DNA of 64,000 bases from Bacillus sp. MRMR6 (GTDB lineage: Bacteria; Bacillota; Bacilli; Bacillales; Cytobacillaceae): positions 28,647 to 92,646 of the forward strand of contig NZ_MSLS01000003.1 in NCBI RefSeq assembly GCF_001940785.1. The letters are read 5' to 3'. Both the position numbers and the translations under genes were made by a program. The number at the start of each line of letters is the position of its first letter. Within the stretch, counting starts at the first letter, position 1. A model generated the notes under the pieces. It did no database searches, was not told the origin of the DNA, and worked only from the letters and a program-made list of their open reading frames with translations. Below, piece after piece: positions 18,463 to 28,200 of this stretch.

Positions 18463-19119
18463 TTATTCAGTAATGCTTACTCTAGAAATCGTCATTCCAT
18501 CACCGATTGGCATCAGGACAGATTCTAGTTGAGGATGGTTGGCCACCGTTTCATTGAATTTCTTCATAAAATCCGTATAGCGTTTTGGTGCGGCATCTAG
18601 ATCGGCAACACTGCCCCCGGCCAGAACGTTATCGATTACGATTAAAGCTCCCTCTTCTGCCAGGTTCACACAGGCTTCAAGGTAATTTTCGTAATTCTCT
18701 TTGTCAGCATCAATAAAGAAGAAATCAAATTTCTTGTTTTCTTCGGATAGTTTTTCGATTGATTGTAGTGCGGGGCCGGTTAGATAGGTGACCTGCTCAC
18801 CAAAGCCTGCCTTCGCTAAATTGCTGTGAGCTAACTTTGCATACTGTTCCTCTAATTCGAGAGAAGTTAAATGGCCTTCGCCGCCGCCGAATCCTCTGGC
18901 CAGGCAAATCCCGCTATAGCCGCCCAGTGCTCCGATTTCAAGGATATTTTTAGCCCCAGAAATGGATACGAGCATGGAAAGCAGCTTTCCGGAAGCCGGA
19001 GATACTGAAATCGAGCGCATTCCGTTTTCTGTTATTGATAAAAGGACTTCCGCTAAAAGAGCATCCTCACTGCAAAACACGGAATCGATATAACGATTAA
19101 TTTGTTTCATCTGCTTCAT
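18463..19119 (-). CDS. SAM-dependent O-methyltransferase (class I, COMT/CCoAOMT-like)
   Basis: About 218 residues. The SAM-binding motif ILEIGALGGYSGICLARG, the acidic SLELEEQYAKLA, and the metal-site segment DFFFIDADKENYENYLE with LIVIDNVLAGGSV match the O-methyltransferase family 3. These enzymes methylate catechol-like hydroxyls. Start ATG 19119 (or 19110) lies within the end of the upstream gene, so the two overlap and are probably coupled. Catechols are also substrates relevant to the mhq operon 8 kb away, but no link is shown. Confidence 0.85.
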   Translation of the reverse strand: MKQMKQINRYIDSVFCSEDALLAEVLLSITENGMRSISVSPASGKLLSMLVSISGAKNILEIGALGGYSGICLARGFGGGEGHLTSLELEEQYAKLAHSNLAKAGFGEQVTYLTGPALQSIEKLSEENKKFDFFFIDADKENYENYLEACVNLAEEGALIVIDNVLAGGSVADLDAAPKRYTDFMKKFNETVANHPQLESVLMPIGDGMTISRVSITE

Positions 19120-19585
19120 TACCTTCCGCACCAAGACCCGGCTCATTCTCTTTCTCAACATCATTTGGTTCTAATTTAGCTGCTTCACTTTCATGGATCT
19201 CAAATAACTGCGTAAATTCGTTGATCATCAAATCAAGCATCTTTAATTCCCCAATTAAAATTTGGTTAATTGATTGAAATTCAGGTTCCTCCAGCTGCTG
19301 CTTAATCGTTGTCCGCTTAAGATTCATCATCTCTAAAAAAGCAATCGCCCGACCGCGACGAAAGGTTTTCGGCCCACGATGTTCACCTTTGGAACGCTCA
19401 CCACGGTGATGAGAACCACCTCTCCCTTTTGAACCCTCACCTCGATGCGAACCATCCTTTTCATTAAAACGTTCACCTCGATGCGAATCATCCTTTTCAT
19501 TAAAACGCTCACCACGATGCGAACCATCCTTTCCTCTTGAACCCTCACCACGAGGATGCCCTTCTCTTCTAATTTCATTTCTCAT
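19097..19585 (-). CDS. Arg/Gly/His/Ser-repeat protein with helical C-terminus
   Basis: A 162-residue protein. Residues 8-70 are repeats of the form DGSHRGERFNEK / GGSHHRGERSKG, strongly basic and rich in His. Residues 75-140 are helical (RRGRAIAFLEMMNLKRTTIKQQ ...). I do not recognise a family with confidence. The helical part resembles small proteins encoded beside regulators or methyltransferases in bacilli. AAGGAGG precedes ATG 19585. Two GTATAC-N4-GTATAC palindromes lie upstream, and the C-terminus overlaps the O-methyltransferase start. The His/Arg repeats could bind nucleic acid or metal. Confidence 0.6.
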   Translation of the reverse strand: MRNEIRREGHPRGEGSRGKDGSHRGERFNEKDDSHRGERFNEKDGSHRGEGSKGRGGSHHRGERSKGEHRGPKTFRRGRAIAFLEMMNLKRTTIKQQLEEPEFQSINQILIGELKMLDLMINEFTQLFEIHESEAAKLEPNDVEKENEPGLGAEGNEADETN

Positions 19586-19603
19586 AATAAAAATCCTCCT
19601 TGT

Positions 19604-19655
19604 GTATACAATTGTATACTTACTACTTACAAGTTAATTGTATACCTTTGTATAC
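19604..19655. promoter_or_regulatory. Two GTATAC-N4-GTATAC operators
   Basis: GTATACAATTGTATAC at 19604-19619 and GTATACCTTTGTATAC at 19640-19655 have identical geometry, with centres 36 bp apart. They sit just upstream of the ribosome site of the minus-strand repeat-protein gene, where a repressor would act. Confidence 0.75.
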
Positions 19656-19729
19656 ACCATGTCAATTATTTCCTTAAATTGATAAAGTTGCAATTTTAAA
19701 CTAGATCAGTTTGCAATTTGCTGCCCTAT

Positions 19730-19882
19730 AAGTGACCTCTTTCTCTTAACCGGACTGGTTTTAGGTCACTTAGAAGCTTTCTAAGTTACCTCTTTCTCTT
19801 TATACCACTGCTTTTAGGCCACTTAGAACATCTATACGTGAACTCTTTTTTTACCCTACTGCCTTCAGGTCACTTATCCTTC
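19730..19882. repeat. Three tandem copies of a 53-bp repeat
   Basis: Units begin at 19730, 19783 and 19836: AAGTGACCTCTTTCTCTT ... TTTAGGTCACTTA. Within a unit AAGTGACC and GGTCACTT form an inverted repeat. A single related copy lies at 53248-53293. Confidence 0.85.
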
Positions 19883-19924
19883 TATACCAATCATTGCATT
19901 TATTTTTTAAAAAAATCACTATAC

Positions 19925-19955
19925 AAAAAAACGAGCCCCTATAGCGGGGACCCGT
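19925..19955 (-). terminator. Terminator of yhgE
   Basis: On the minus strand ACGGGTCCCC and AGGGGCTCGT flank GCTAT, followed by seven T. The stem begins within the stop codon region. Confidence 0.9.
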
Positions 19956-22120
19956 TATGCTGCTTTTTCAATTAGTGTTTCATTGGCGCGACCACGTTTG
20001 AAGCTAAATGCAAAGTAACTGAAGGTTACGAGCATAAACCCAAGCATGCAGGTTAATAGAATAAGATTATTTTGCCACATGTAGTGGAAATCACCGCTTG
20101 AAATGACCGCTTTGAACGCCTGCACGGTGTACGTCATTGGGAAGAAGGCGTTCAATGGCTGCAACGCTTCTGGAATCAGTACGAGCGGGAACGTTCCAGC
20201 ACTTGTTGTTAATTGGATAATGAGGATCAGGATTGCGACGAATCGACCTGCATCCGCCATCGTGGTGACCAGCATTTGAATCAGTGTCACGAACACCATA
20301 CTGGTAATCATCGATGTGACAATGAACAATGGCACACTTTGCACTTGTATGTCCAAGCCGACCAATAAAATAACATCCACTAAAACGGCCTGGATCACGC
20401 CGATGATCGCGATCATGCCTAGTTTGCTTAAAAACCATTGCAGAGCTGACTGGGGTTGAATAGCTGGTTCCTTCAATTGGTACACAATCGATATAATCAA
20501 CGCGCCTACAAATAATCCAAGCGAGATAAAGTAAGGGGAAAACCCTGTTCCGTAGTTTGGCACAGTGTTAATCTCCTGTTTCTCAACCGTGACCGGTTCG
20601 CCCATCATATCATAGGTGTTGTCATCGGCTTGAACCGACTTGGCTCCTTCCGCACCTGCTGCTAGCTTCTCGTTCAATTCAGTGTTGCCTGCTGTTAATT
20701 TTTCAGAACCATCCTTTAGAGACTTTGACCCTTCAGCCAATTTCCCTGAGCCATCAGCTAATTGCCCGGCCCCAGCTGAAAGCTGCCCCATTCCTGAAGT
20801 AAGTGAGTCGGCACCATTTTTCACAGCGCTTGATCCTTCAGCCAGCTGATGAATTCCTTGCTGCAACTTAGCCTGATTGGAACTGATTTCTCCAAGCCCG
20901 GCAATTAATTGGTTAAATACAGGATCGGTTTGCTGTTTCAGCTGGCCTTCAAGCCCGTTCACTGAACCGAGCAATTGCCCATTTACTTCTGTTTTAAATT
21001 GGGTAAAACCTTGATGTAGCCCAGGCTGAATCGCCTGTGAAATCTGCTGTTCCACTTCGGACTTTGTTGGTGCCGCTTGCTGCTGCTGAGCCATGATCTC
21101 TGAAACGGTTTCTGCTGGGACGCCATTTTCGATTAAAGCACCGGCAAGCTCCTGCATTTTTGCCGTCTGCTGTGCAATCATTTGGTCCGCAACCTGTGAC
21201 GATAACCCGGCACCAAGCTGCACTTCAAACTGGTCTATCCCGCCGTTTAACTTCTCACTGCTTCCCTTTAGCTTATGATCAACTTCTGCTGCAATCCTTC
21301 CCGGTAGTTCCGCTTTGATTTGTTCCGCACCCAGCTGCGCTTCTTCGGTGCCTGTCACCAATTGCGGGAGTTTCGCATCTATTTCTTCTAATGCTTGACT
21401 GATTTGCGCTGTACCTTTTGCAAGATCATTTGAGCCTGTTGCAGCACTTTTTACCCCTTGCTCGAACTCGATCGATTTGCTTGCCAATGTTTCAAGGTTT
21501 GTTTTGATTTGGTCGACACCATTGTCAAGCTCTGCGGTGCCATCGCTTAATTGGCCTGCACCATCACTTGCTTGCGCTAAACCGTCGGCCATATCGCCTA
21601 TTTTGTCAAAAATAGTCTCCGAATAGGTTGCAATAATCTGTTTGGAGATCTCGGCTTTGATTTCCTTCACAGCCGTTTCACCAATCTGCGCGGTAAGAAA
21701 GTTTGCCCCCTCATTCGGGACATATTTCATTTCTAGCTTCTGAGGCTGATCCTCTAGCAAGGTGGTTGCATTTTTTGAAAAATCCTTCGGAAGTTCTACC
21801 ACCATATAATATTTCTGTGACTCCAGACCTTGATAGCCTTCGTCTCTATCGACAATATGAAAATCAAAGGTTTTGCTTTCCTCGAGTTTTTTGACTAAGT
21901 CACCGCCCAGATTGAGCTGTTCCCCCTCAAGCACAGCACCCTCGTCCTGATTCACAATCGCAACGGGTAAATCGGAAAGGTGTACATATGGATCCCAAAA
22001 GGCCCAAAGAAACATTCCCGCATACAATACAGGAATAAAAAGAATCGCAATCACCGGAATAAGCGTTTTACGATTGAACAGTATACTTTTTAACTCAGCA
22101 AAAAATGAAGATTTCTTCAT
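19955..22120 (-). CDS. yhgE: YhgE/Pip-family membrane protein
   Basis: A 721-residue protein. It has one N-terminal membrane segment (TLIPVIAILFIPVLYAGMFLWAF split by a short loop), a large outside region of about 480 residues with repeated LSDGTAELDNG / LADGSGKLAEGSKSLKDGS heptad-like units, and about five C-terminal membrane segments. This is the YhgE/Pip (phage infection protein) plan, related to ABC-2 and type VII-associated membrane proteins. Substrate unknown. GGAGG precedes ATG 22120. It lies downstream of its TetR regulator as in B. subtilis. Operator-like repeats sit between the two genes. Confidence 0.88.
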   Translation of the reverse strand: MKKSSFFAELKSILFNRKTLIPVIAILFIPVLYAGMFLWAFWDPYVHLSDLPVAIVNQDEGAVLEGEQLNLGGDLVKKLEESKTFDFHIVDRDEGYQGLESQKYYMVVELPKDFSKNATTLLEDQPQKLEMKYVPNEGANFLTAQIGETAVKEIKAEISKQIIATYSETIFDKIGDMADGLAQASDGAGQLSDGTAELDNGVDQIKTNLETLASKSIEFEQGVKSAATGSNDLAKGTAQISQALEEIDAKLPQLVTGTEEAQLGAEQIKAELPGRIAAEVDHKLKGSSEKLNGGIDQFEVQLGAGLSSQVADQMIAQQTAKMQELAGALIENGVPAETVSEIMAQQQQAAPTKSEVEQQISQAIQPGLHQGFTQFKTEVNGQLLGSVNGLEGQLKQQTDPVFNQLIAGLGEISSNQAKLQQGIHQLAEGSSAVKNGADSLTSGMGQLSAGAGQLADGSGKLAEGSKSLKDGSEKLTAGNTELNEKLAAGAEGAKSVQADDNTYDMMGEPVTVEKQEINTVPNYGTGFSPYFISLGLFVGALIISIVYQLKEPAIQPQSALQWFLSKLGMIAIIGVIQAVLVDVILLVGLDIQVQSVPLFIVTSMITSMVFVTLIQMLVTTMADAGRFVAILILIIQLTTSAGTFPLVLIPEALQPLNAFFPMTYTVQAFKAVISSGDFHYMWQNNLILLTCMLGFMLVTFSYFAFSFKRGRANETLIEKAA

Positions 22121-22144
22121 GATGTATTCCTCCTTAAGTATCAC

Positions 22145-22167
22145 TGACTAGTTTTCCCAATTAGTCA
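22145..22167. promoter_or_regulatory. YhgD-type operator, copy 1
   Basis: TGACT-N13-AGTCA, 23 bp, containing TTTTCCCAATT in the centre. Lies just upstream of yhgE. Confidence 0.7.
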
Positions 22168-22235
22168 TTTTGGGTTAAAAAATTTTGATGTGGATTCTTG
22201 AACTTTTTTTGTATTAAACACCCAAGTTGGGCACT

Positions 22236-22258
22236 TGACTGTTTTCCTCATTTGGTCA
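22236..22258. promoter_or_regulatory. YhgD-type operator, copy 2
   Basis: TGACT-N13-GGTCA, 23 bp, with TTTTCCTCATT in the centre; same spacing as copy 1, 91 bp away. A shorter TGACTATTGCTAGTCA lies at 22277-22292 across the yhgD stop codon. Confidence 0.7.
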
Positions 22259-22289
22259 TTTTGTTGCAAAAATGAATGACTATTGCTAG

Positions 22290-22868
22290 TCATTTTGTTG
22301 ATAAACCCTTTAGTAAGTAAAGTTCAAATAGCTTTGAAATTTCTTCCTTGCCTAGTGGCGGGTGATTTCTTTGCCAATCAACGATTAAAGAAAAATACAT
22401 TTTCAACATCACGAACGCCGTGATTTCAGGGTCACACGATTTGATTTCACCCATTTCGATCGCTTTTTGAATAATCCCCATCATGTACTGGACAATCGCC
22501 TGCTCGATCTGCTGCATCGCTTCCACCACTGTTTGCGTACCCATATCTCGTTCTTCCTGAATCAGTTTAATCGTCAGCTGATGACTCTCACGAAATTCAT
22601 GGATCATAAATAAAACTCGGTGTACATTTTCATGAAATGAAGCATTTTCATCTAGGACCTCTTCAACAGCCATTTTGATATCAAAGATGAGTGTTTTAAT
22701 GATTTCTTCAAATAGCTCTTCTTTCGTTTTGTAAAACGTATAGATTGTTCCCTTTCCGACATTAGCTAGCTTGGCAACCTGCTCCATCGTCGTCGCTTTA
22801 TACCCATACAAAGAAAATGACTTTGCCGCAGCCTCATGAATCAAATTCCTACGATCAATAATCGCCAC
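22290..22868 (-). CDS. yhgD: TetR family regulator YhgD
   Basis: About 193 residues. The N-terminal helix-turn-helix has AAAKSFSLYGYKATTMEQVAKLANVGKGTIYTFYKTKEELFEE, typical TetR. The C-terminal ligand domain is helical. The start is probably GTG 22868 (VAIIDRRNL) behind AGGTGAGG; the frame opens at 22898 inside a likely operator. Synteny with yhgE supports the name. Regularly spaced TGACY-N13-RGTCA sites before yhgD and before yhgE suggest self-regulation plus control of yhgE. Confidence 0.88.
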   Translation of the reverse strand: MAIIDRRNLIHEAAAKSFSLYGYKATTMEQVAKLANVGKGTIYTFYKTKEELFEEIIKTLIFDIKMAVEEVLDENASFHENVHRVLFMIHEFRESHQLTIKLIQEERDMGTQTVVEAMQQIEQAIVQYMMGIIQKAIEMGEIKSCDPEITAFVMLKMYFSLIVDWQRNHPPLGKEEISKLFELYLLKGLSTK

Positions 22869-22891
22869 ACCGCACACCTCACCTTCAATAA

Positions 22892-22914
22892 TGACCAAAA
22901 AACCATTTCGGTCA
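22892..22914. promoter_or_regulatory. YhgD-type operator, copy 3 (autoregulatory)
   Basis: TGACC-N13-GGTCA, 23 bp, the same geometry as the two copies before yhgE. It lies just downstream of the yhgD promoter. Confidence 0.75.
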
Positions 22915-22928
22915 TTTTCACAAAAAGT

Positions 22929-22957
22929 ACTATAGCATATAAAAATTCATTTAGCAA
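22929..22957 (-). promoter_or_regulatory. SigA promoter of yhgD
   Basis: On the minus strand TTGCTA (22957-22952) and TATAGT (22934-22929) are 17 bp apart. Confidence 0.75.
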
Positions 22958-23008
22958 GGAAGTCTAAATTCAGCCTTTATGTTAAGTGGCAGGTAACCCT
23001 TTGAAAGT

Positions 23009-23200
23009 GGAAAGTAAATCTCGGGAAATGGAAAGTGAATCTCGGGAAATGGAAAGTGAATCTCAGAAAGTGAAAATAAATCCCACAAAATGTAAATTAA
23101 ATTTCGGAAAGTGAAAATAAATCCCGTAAAATGGAAATAAAATCTCAGGAAACGGAAAGTAAATCTCAGAAAGTAATAACTTAAATCTGTGAAAGTAGCA
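23009..23200. repeat. Degenerate 21-bp tandem repeats
   Basis: GGAAAGTGAATCTCGGGAA repeats at 23009, 23030 and 23051 with exact 21-bp steps and then decays into copies with AAATCCC / AAATCTC. About eight or nine copies. The rest of the gap to 23385 is AT-rich promoter sequence for ywqB. Confidence 0.85.
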
Positions 23201-23385
23201 AATTCGTCTCTGAAACTGGAATGTAACCTCCTCCACCTTATTCATCTTCCCTTGAACTCTTTTTTATTCTAAACTCTTCTCTCCTCTAATGAGCAATTTT
23301 TGGGTATAATAAAGGAATATGGATTTTTTGAGAAATCTACTTGCGTTTTTTATATAGAGATTTTTTTATAAAGGGGGTTGTGGGC

Positions 23386-25017
23386 TTGGAATCTATTCAT
23401 GCTACGGAACGGATTGGATTTATTTCAGAGGACTTAAAGGAATTGCTGCATCCACATTCCACCGATGATGCGAAGCTTGTGCAAAAGGGCTTGATGCTCT
23501 ACCGGCAAGGGTTGGTGAAGCAGGTTCAAATTTGGAATGAAAAAGTGACGGCTATGGTTCAGGATGTTATTCCATGCCATGTTTCATTTCATTTACGTTT
23601 CCTGTCGCAGAGTACGTGTACCTGTCCTTCTGACGGATTGTGCCGCCATCAGATCGCTGTGTTTTTTGCTGCCTATGCGAAGGTCGGCAAGAGTGTAGCC
23701 GATTGGGTAGCAGAATGGCGCGAACCGATGAAGGAGAAAAATGATGCGGCGAATTGGGGACTGCAGACGGCGAAGGATTTGGTGAAGGCAAACGGCGTGA
23801 TGAAGCCTGATTATGACCGCTGGGTCGAAGCGTTTGAGGTCAGCTTTGATACGATTATTACCAAAAAGCATACGAGTCCGTACGTGGTGGCCGAGCTGTT
23901 TCAAATTTATGAGCGGAGAATCAAGGCGAGCTCGCCGGTTGAGAAGGAATGGCGCTTGCTGTATGAATTGGTCGGGAATATCATTTCATTTAAAAAACTT
24001 GCTGTTTTTACGGCCGATGCCGGTTTTGCTGAAGAGGTTGTCAAACGGGTTTACCTGCATGTGTTCCACAACCTTGTTGACGATGCCGAGGATCTCGTTC
24101 AACGAATCGGCTTTCAATCGCTGCCGTTTGACTTTGATGAGTTTATTTTAAAATTAAAGACCGATGTGTTTGAACTTTTGACGGTTGTTCAAGGTCTAGA
24201 GGCTGAACGGGTTTATTTGTACCGCCACTTGTGGACTAGTCTTTTTAAAAAGAAGGAATGGCGCCAGGAGGAAATTCAGAAAATTCGCGACCGGATGCAA
24301 GCATTGGAGTCTTGGGAAAATTCCACACCGCTTATTATTGCGGCGATCCATCTGACTATTTTGTCTCAGGATGATGATGTTGCCCTTGACATGGTGGAAA
24401 AATCAGCTAATGAAGTGATTGTCCCTTATTTGATTTATTGGATTGAGCTTTTGGCACAGGCAAAGGCTTGGAAACGGGTCGGTCCGTTCATCGAAGTGCT
24501 GATTCAGAAAATAAAAGGCTATTTTGTTTATGTTCGAACATATCATACATGTGCAAGCTTTTCGCGGATGGCAATGAAACACATTTCGGCATACGCTACG
24601 GAGACAGGCCGAGTGGATGTGTATGAGCGGGCATTGCTTACGACATTGCCGTATAGCTATGCCGATTATGAACATATGCTGTTTGAGCGCCGCCAATATG
24701 ATAAATGGGGTGAGCTCCAGGCGTTCATGGGCTGGAACTTTCACGATATCCCGAAGGAACGGGTGAAGGTGATTGAGAAGGAAATGCCGGAAGTGCTCCT
24801 CGGCCTTCTCCATCAATCAGCGATTCAAGAAATCAACCAGAAGAACCGTCAAAGCTACAAAATGGCTGTTCGCCACCTAAAGAAACTGCGGACCCTATAC
24901 AAAAAACTCAAGCGCCAAGACGACTTCCAATACTTCCTGGACACCCTAATCGAAAAAACCAAACGCCTCAGAGCCTTCCACGAAGAATGCCGCCGCAGCA
25001 AACTCATCGAAGAGTGA
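23386..25017 (+). CDS. ywqB: SWIM zinc-finger protein YwqB
   Basis: About 544 residues. The SWIM motif is visible near residue 65: CTCPSDGLCRHQIA (CxC...CxH). The rest is helical with no other recognised domain. SWIM proteins paired with SNF2 helicases are thought to act together on DNA or RNA; the B. subtilis pair is ywqB-ywqA. TTG 23386 is the likely start, 8 nt after AAAGGGGG; no ATG is well placed. It is followed after a 60-bp palindrome by the helicase gene. Confidence 0.85.
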   Translation: MESIHATERIGFISEDLKELLHPHSTDDAKLVQKGLMLYRQGLVKQVQIWNEKVTAMVQDVIPCHVSFHLRFLSQSTCTCPSDGLCRHQIAVFFAAYAKVGKSVADWVAEWREPMKEKNDAANWGLQTAKDLVKANGVMKPDYDRWVEAFEVSFDTIITKKHTSPYVVAELFQIYERRIKASSPVEKEWRLLYELVGNIISFKKLAVFTADAGFAEEVVKRVYLHVFHNLVDDAEDLVQRIGFQSLPFDFDEFILKLKTDVFELLTVVQGLEAERVYLYRHLWTSLFKKKEWRQEEIQKIRDRMQALESWENSTPLIIAAIHLTILSQDDDVALDMVEKSANEVIVPYLIYWIELLAQAKAWKRVGPFIEVLIQKIKGYFVYVRTYHTCASFSRMAMKHISAYATETGRVDVYERALLTTLPYSYADYEHMLFERRQYDKWGELQAFMGWNFHDIPKERVKVIEKEMPEVLLGLLHQSAIQEINQKNRQSYKMAVRHLKKLRTLYKKLKRQDDFQYFLDTLIEKTKRLRAFHEECRRSKLIEE

Positions 25018-25064
25018 CAGCGGGGGGCGGGCGCGGCGGCGCTGTAGTGCTGTGACGCAATGAT

Positions 25065-25124
25065 GGTGCCTGTCACCGGAGATGGACAAATGGGGCCATT
25101 TGTCCATCTCCGGTGACAGGCACC
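25065..25124. repeat. Perfect 29-bp inverted repeat (GGTGACAGGCACC family)
   Basis: Arms of 29 bp starting GGTGCCTGTCACCGG and ending CCGGTGACAGGCACC are fully complementary with a 2-nt centre. A second small stem GTGGACACTGTCCAC follows at 25130-25144. It lies between ywqB and ywqA. Related words occur inside ywqA and just after it. Confidence 0.95.
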
Positions 25125-25230
25125 GCCCGTGGACACTGTCCACCTCAGGCGTACAGTTGATCGGTTTTTTACACTTACATATTAGAAACGCTAATTTTTT
25201 TATCCTCCCCTAGTTGAAGGAGTGACGTGG

Positions 25231-28200
25231 ATGATGCTTAGTACGAGATTTATTAAATTGTTGACTTTGAAATTAGAGGATGGACGTTATTTTCTTGCTG
25301 CGCTAGATGATCGTGGCGATGATTTAAGGCTGTCTGAATGGAAGAATCTTGTCTTCAGCCGCCATGAAGAGAGCTTCTTTGGCACGCTTTTGGAGCCAGA
25401 AACGGTCGATGGGATCGAGGGTGTAATTATCAGCGGCTGGCACCTTGTTTCGCTTTTTGCAAAAGAGTCGTTCAACCGGTTCATTGATTGGGACTGGAGC
25501 GATCAGTCTGAGATTTCTCTTGCTTCCGCTCATGCCCTATACGAAGGCATTCTAGAGAAAGATTGGCTGCCTGACTTTACGGTTTGGGAAGACGGCGAAT
25601 TTCGCTGGAAGCTCCCTGAGCGTGTGAAAGAAGAGTTTGACCCTTCCTTCTGGGAACAAGAGGTATCCATGCTTGCCAATGATTCTTTTGAAAAAGCGGA
25701 ACCGGCGGATGAATATATTTCCGATTTGTACAACGACGCCCTTGATGCGTATCTCACACGGAATGCCGCAATGAAGCAACTGTTTGGTCCGAAGCTTGAT
25801 TTGCTGCGGAAACAAAACATTTCCGGCAGCGAGCTTGCGCGGTATTTTGACGAGGAAAGCTGGCTTGAATGGGTTGGCATTAAGGAAAATGATACCCCGT
25901 TTACGATTGGGTTGCGGCTTGAGGAGCCTGAAGATGGTGAAGGCCCTTGGAACCTTGGTGTCTTTTTACGCAGCAAAAAGAATCCAGATGATGTCCATGA
26001 GTTAGGCGGGAAGATGCCTGCAAGATGGCGGCCTTTTTTAGAAAAAGCGGACCGCGAACTCGAGCGCTGGGTGCGGTTAATCCCGTGGCTGAGCGAAGAC
26101 GGAGTGACGTTAAAATCTGGGCTTACAGAGGAAGAATCGTGGATATTTTTAACCGAGGCGAGCGAAACGCTTGTCGCTTTGGATGTTGAAATCCTCCTCC
26201 CTTCCTGGTGGCAAGCGATGAAAAATGCCAATTTGAAGGTGAAGGCATCGTTGAAGGGTTCTGGGAGCCATCGTCCATCGTTTGTCGGATTGCAGGCGAT
26301 GCTTGATTTCAACTGGCGTTTTTCAATGAACGGTGTTGACCTCTCTGAGGAGGAATTCGGAAAGTTAGTGGAAGAAAAGCGCCGGCTTGTGTTTATCCGT
26401 GGCCGTTGGGTTAAGCTTGACCCTCAGTTTATCCGCAGCATTCAGGATTTAATGAAGCGCGCTGAAAAGGAAGGCTTACACGTAAGAGACCTGCTCGAGC
26501 AGGAGCTAATCGAGTCAGAAGCAACGGAAGATGAACTTGAAAATCCAAAGGCCTTTGCCAAAATACAAATCGAACTGAACAGCCAGTGGAAAAAAATGAT
26601 CAAACAGCTGTCAGAAGTGCACGAACTTCCGTTAGAAACCGTTCCTGCGGGCTTACAAGGAGAACTGCGACCCTATCAGCAGCTTGGGATGAGCTGGCTC
26701 TGGTTTCTTCGCAAATTTGGCTTCGGTGCCGTCCTCGCTGATGACATGGGACTCGGAAAAACCGTACAGTTGATCACGTACCTTTTAAAAGTGAAAGACG
26801 AACAAGCGACTAGTGGTAGGAAGAGTTTAGCGGTGGTGCCAGGCACTAGGGCTGGAATCGAAAAGGTGGACGATGGTACGGTGACAGGCACCAAGGCCGA
26901 GTCCGTGGCGGTGACAGGCACCGAAACCAAGGAAGTTGCTTCGACTACCACTAAGTCCAAAGCAAAGCTTTCGACCAAGTCGGCGTTAATTATTTGCCCG
27001 ACGTCGGTACTAGGAAACTGGCAAAAGGAGCTTGAACGGTTTGCACCGGAACTCGACGTGTATCTGCATTATGGATCTAACCGTTTGAAGGGAGAAGCAT
27101 TCTCTGACAATGCACAGGATGTTGATGTTGTGTTAACTTCCTATGGTTTGAGTCATTTAGATTCTGAGGAATTCGAGGGTATGATTTGGAGCTCGATTTC
27201 TATTGATGAGGCCCAAAATATCAAGAATGCCGGGACAAAGCAATCCCGTGCGGTTCGCAGGCTCCGTGGCCAGCATCATATCGCACTGACTGGTACACCG
27301 ATGGAAAATCGGTTATCTGAGTTGTGGTCAATCTTTGATTTTACCAATCATGGGTACCTTGGCAGCCTCGGACAATTCCAAAAGAAGTTTGTTGTTCCGA
27401 TTGAAAAGGATGAAAAACGAGAAAAAGTCACCCAGCTGCAGTCATTAATCCGTCCGTTCCTGCTACGCAGAACGAAAAAGGATGAAGAGGTGGCTCTTAA
27501 CCTACCAGATAAGCAGGAGCAAAAAGAATATTGTCCGCTTACCACGGAGCAGGCCTCACTTTATGAGCAGCTAATTCATGACACATTTGCGGAGATTGAA
27601 AAGCTATCAGGATTTGAACGTAAGGGGTTAATTTTACAAATGCTCAGCCGCTTGAAGCAGCTATGTGACCATCCGGCCCTCTATTTAAAGGAAAAGGCGG
27701 CAGATCGGAAGCTGCTCGATCGTTCGAATAAAATGGAGAAGCTTGTTGAACTGGTTGATGCAGTTCTCGATGCTGGTGAAAGCTGCTTGATCTTCACTCA
27801 GTACATTGAAATGGGTGAAATGATTCGAACGACAGTGAAAAAGAAGTTCGGTGTTGAGGTACCATTTTTGAATGGAAGCGTTCCGAAGACACAGCGTGAT
27901 GAGATGATTGAGAGGTTTCAAAACCATGAGTTCCCGGTATTCCTCTTATCGCTTAAAGCTGGTGGGACGGGACTGAATTTGACCGCCGCCAATCATGTCA
28001 TCCATTATGACCGTTGGTGGAATCCAGCTGTCGAAAACCAGGCCACCGACCGTGCTTATCGGATTGGGCAATCTCGATTCGTCCACGTGCACAAACTCAT
28101 CTGCACCGGCACATTAGAAGAAAAAATCGACGCCATGCTCGAAAAGAAACAACACCTAAACGACCAAATCATCACAAGCGAAAACTGGATCACCGAACTC

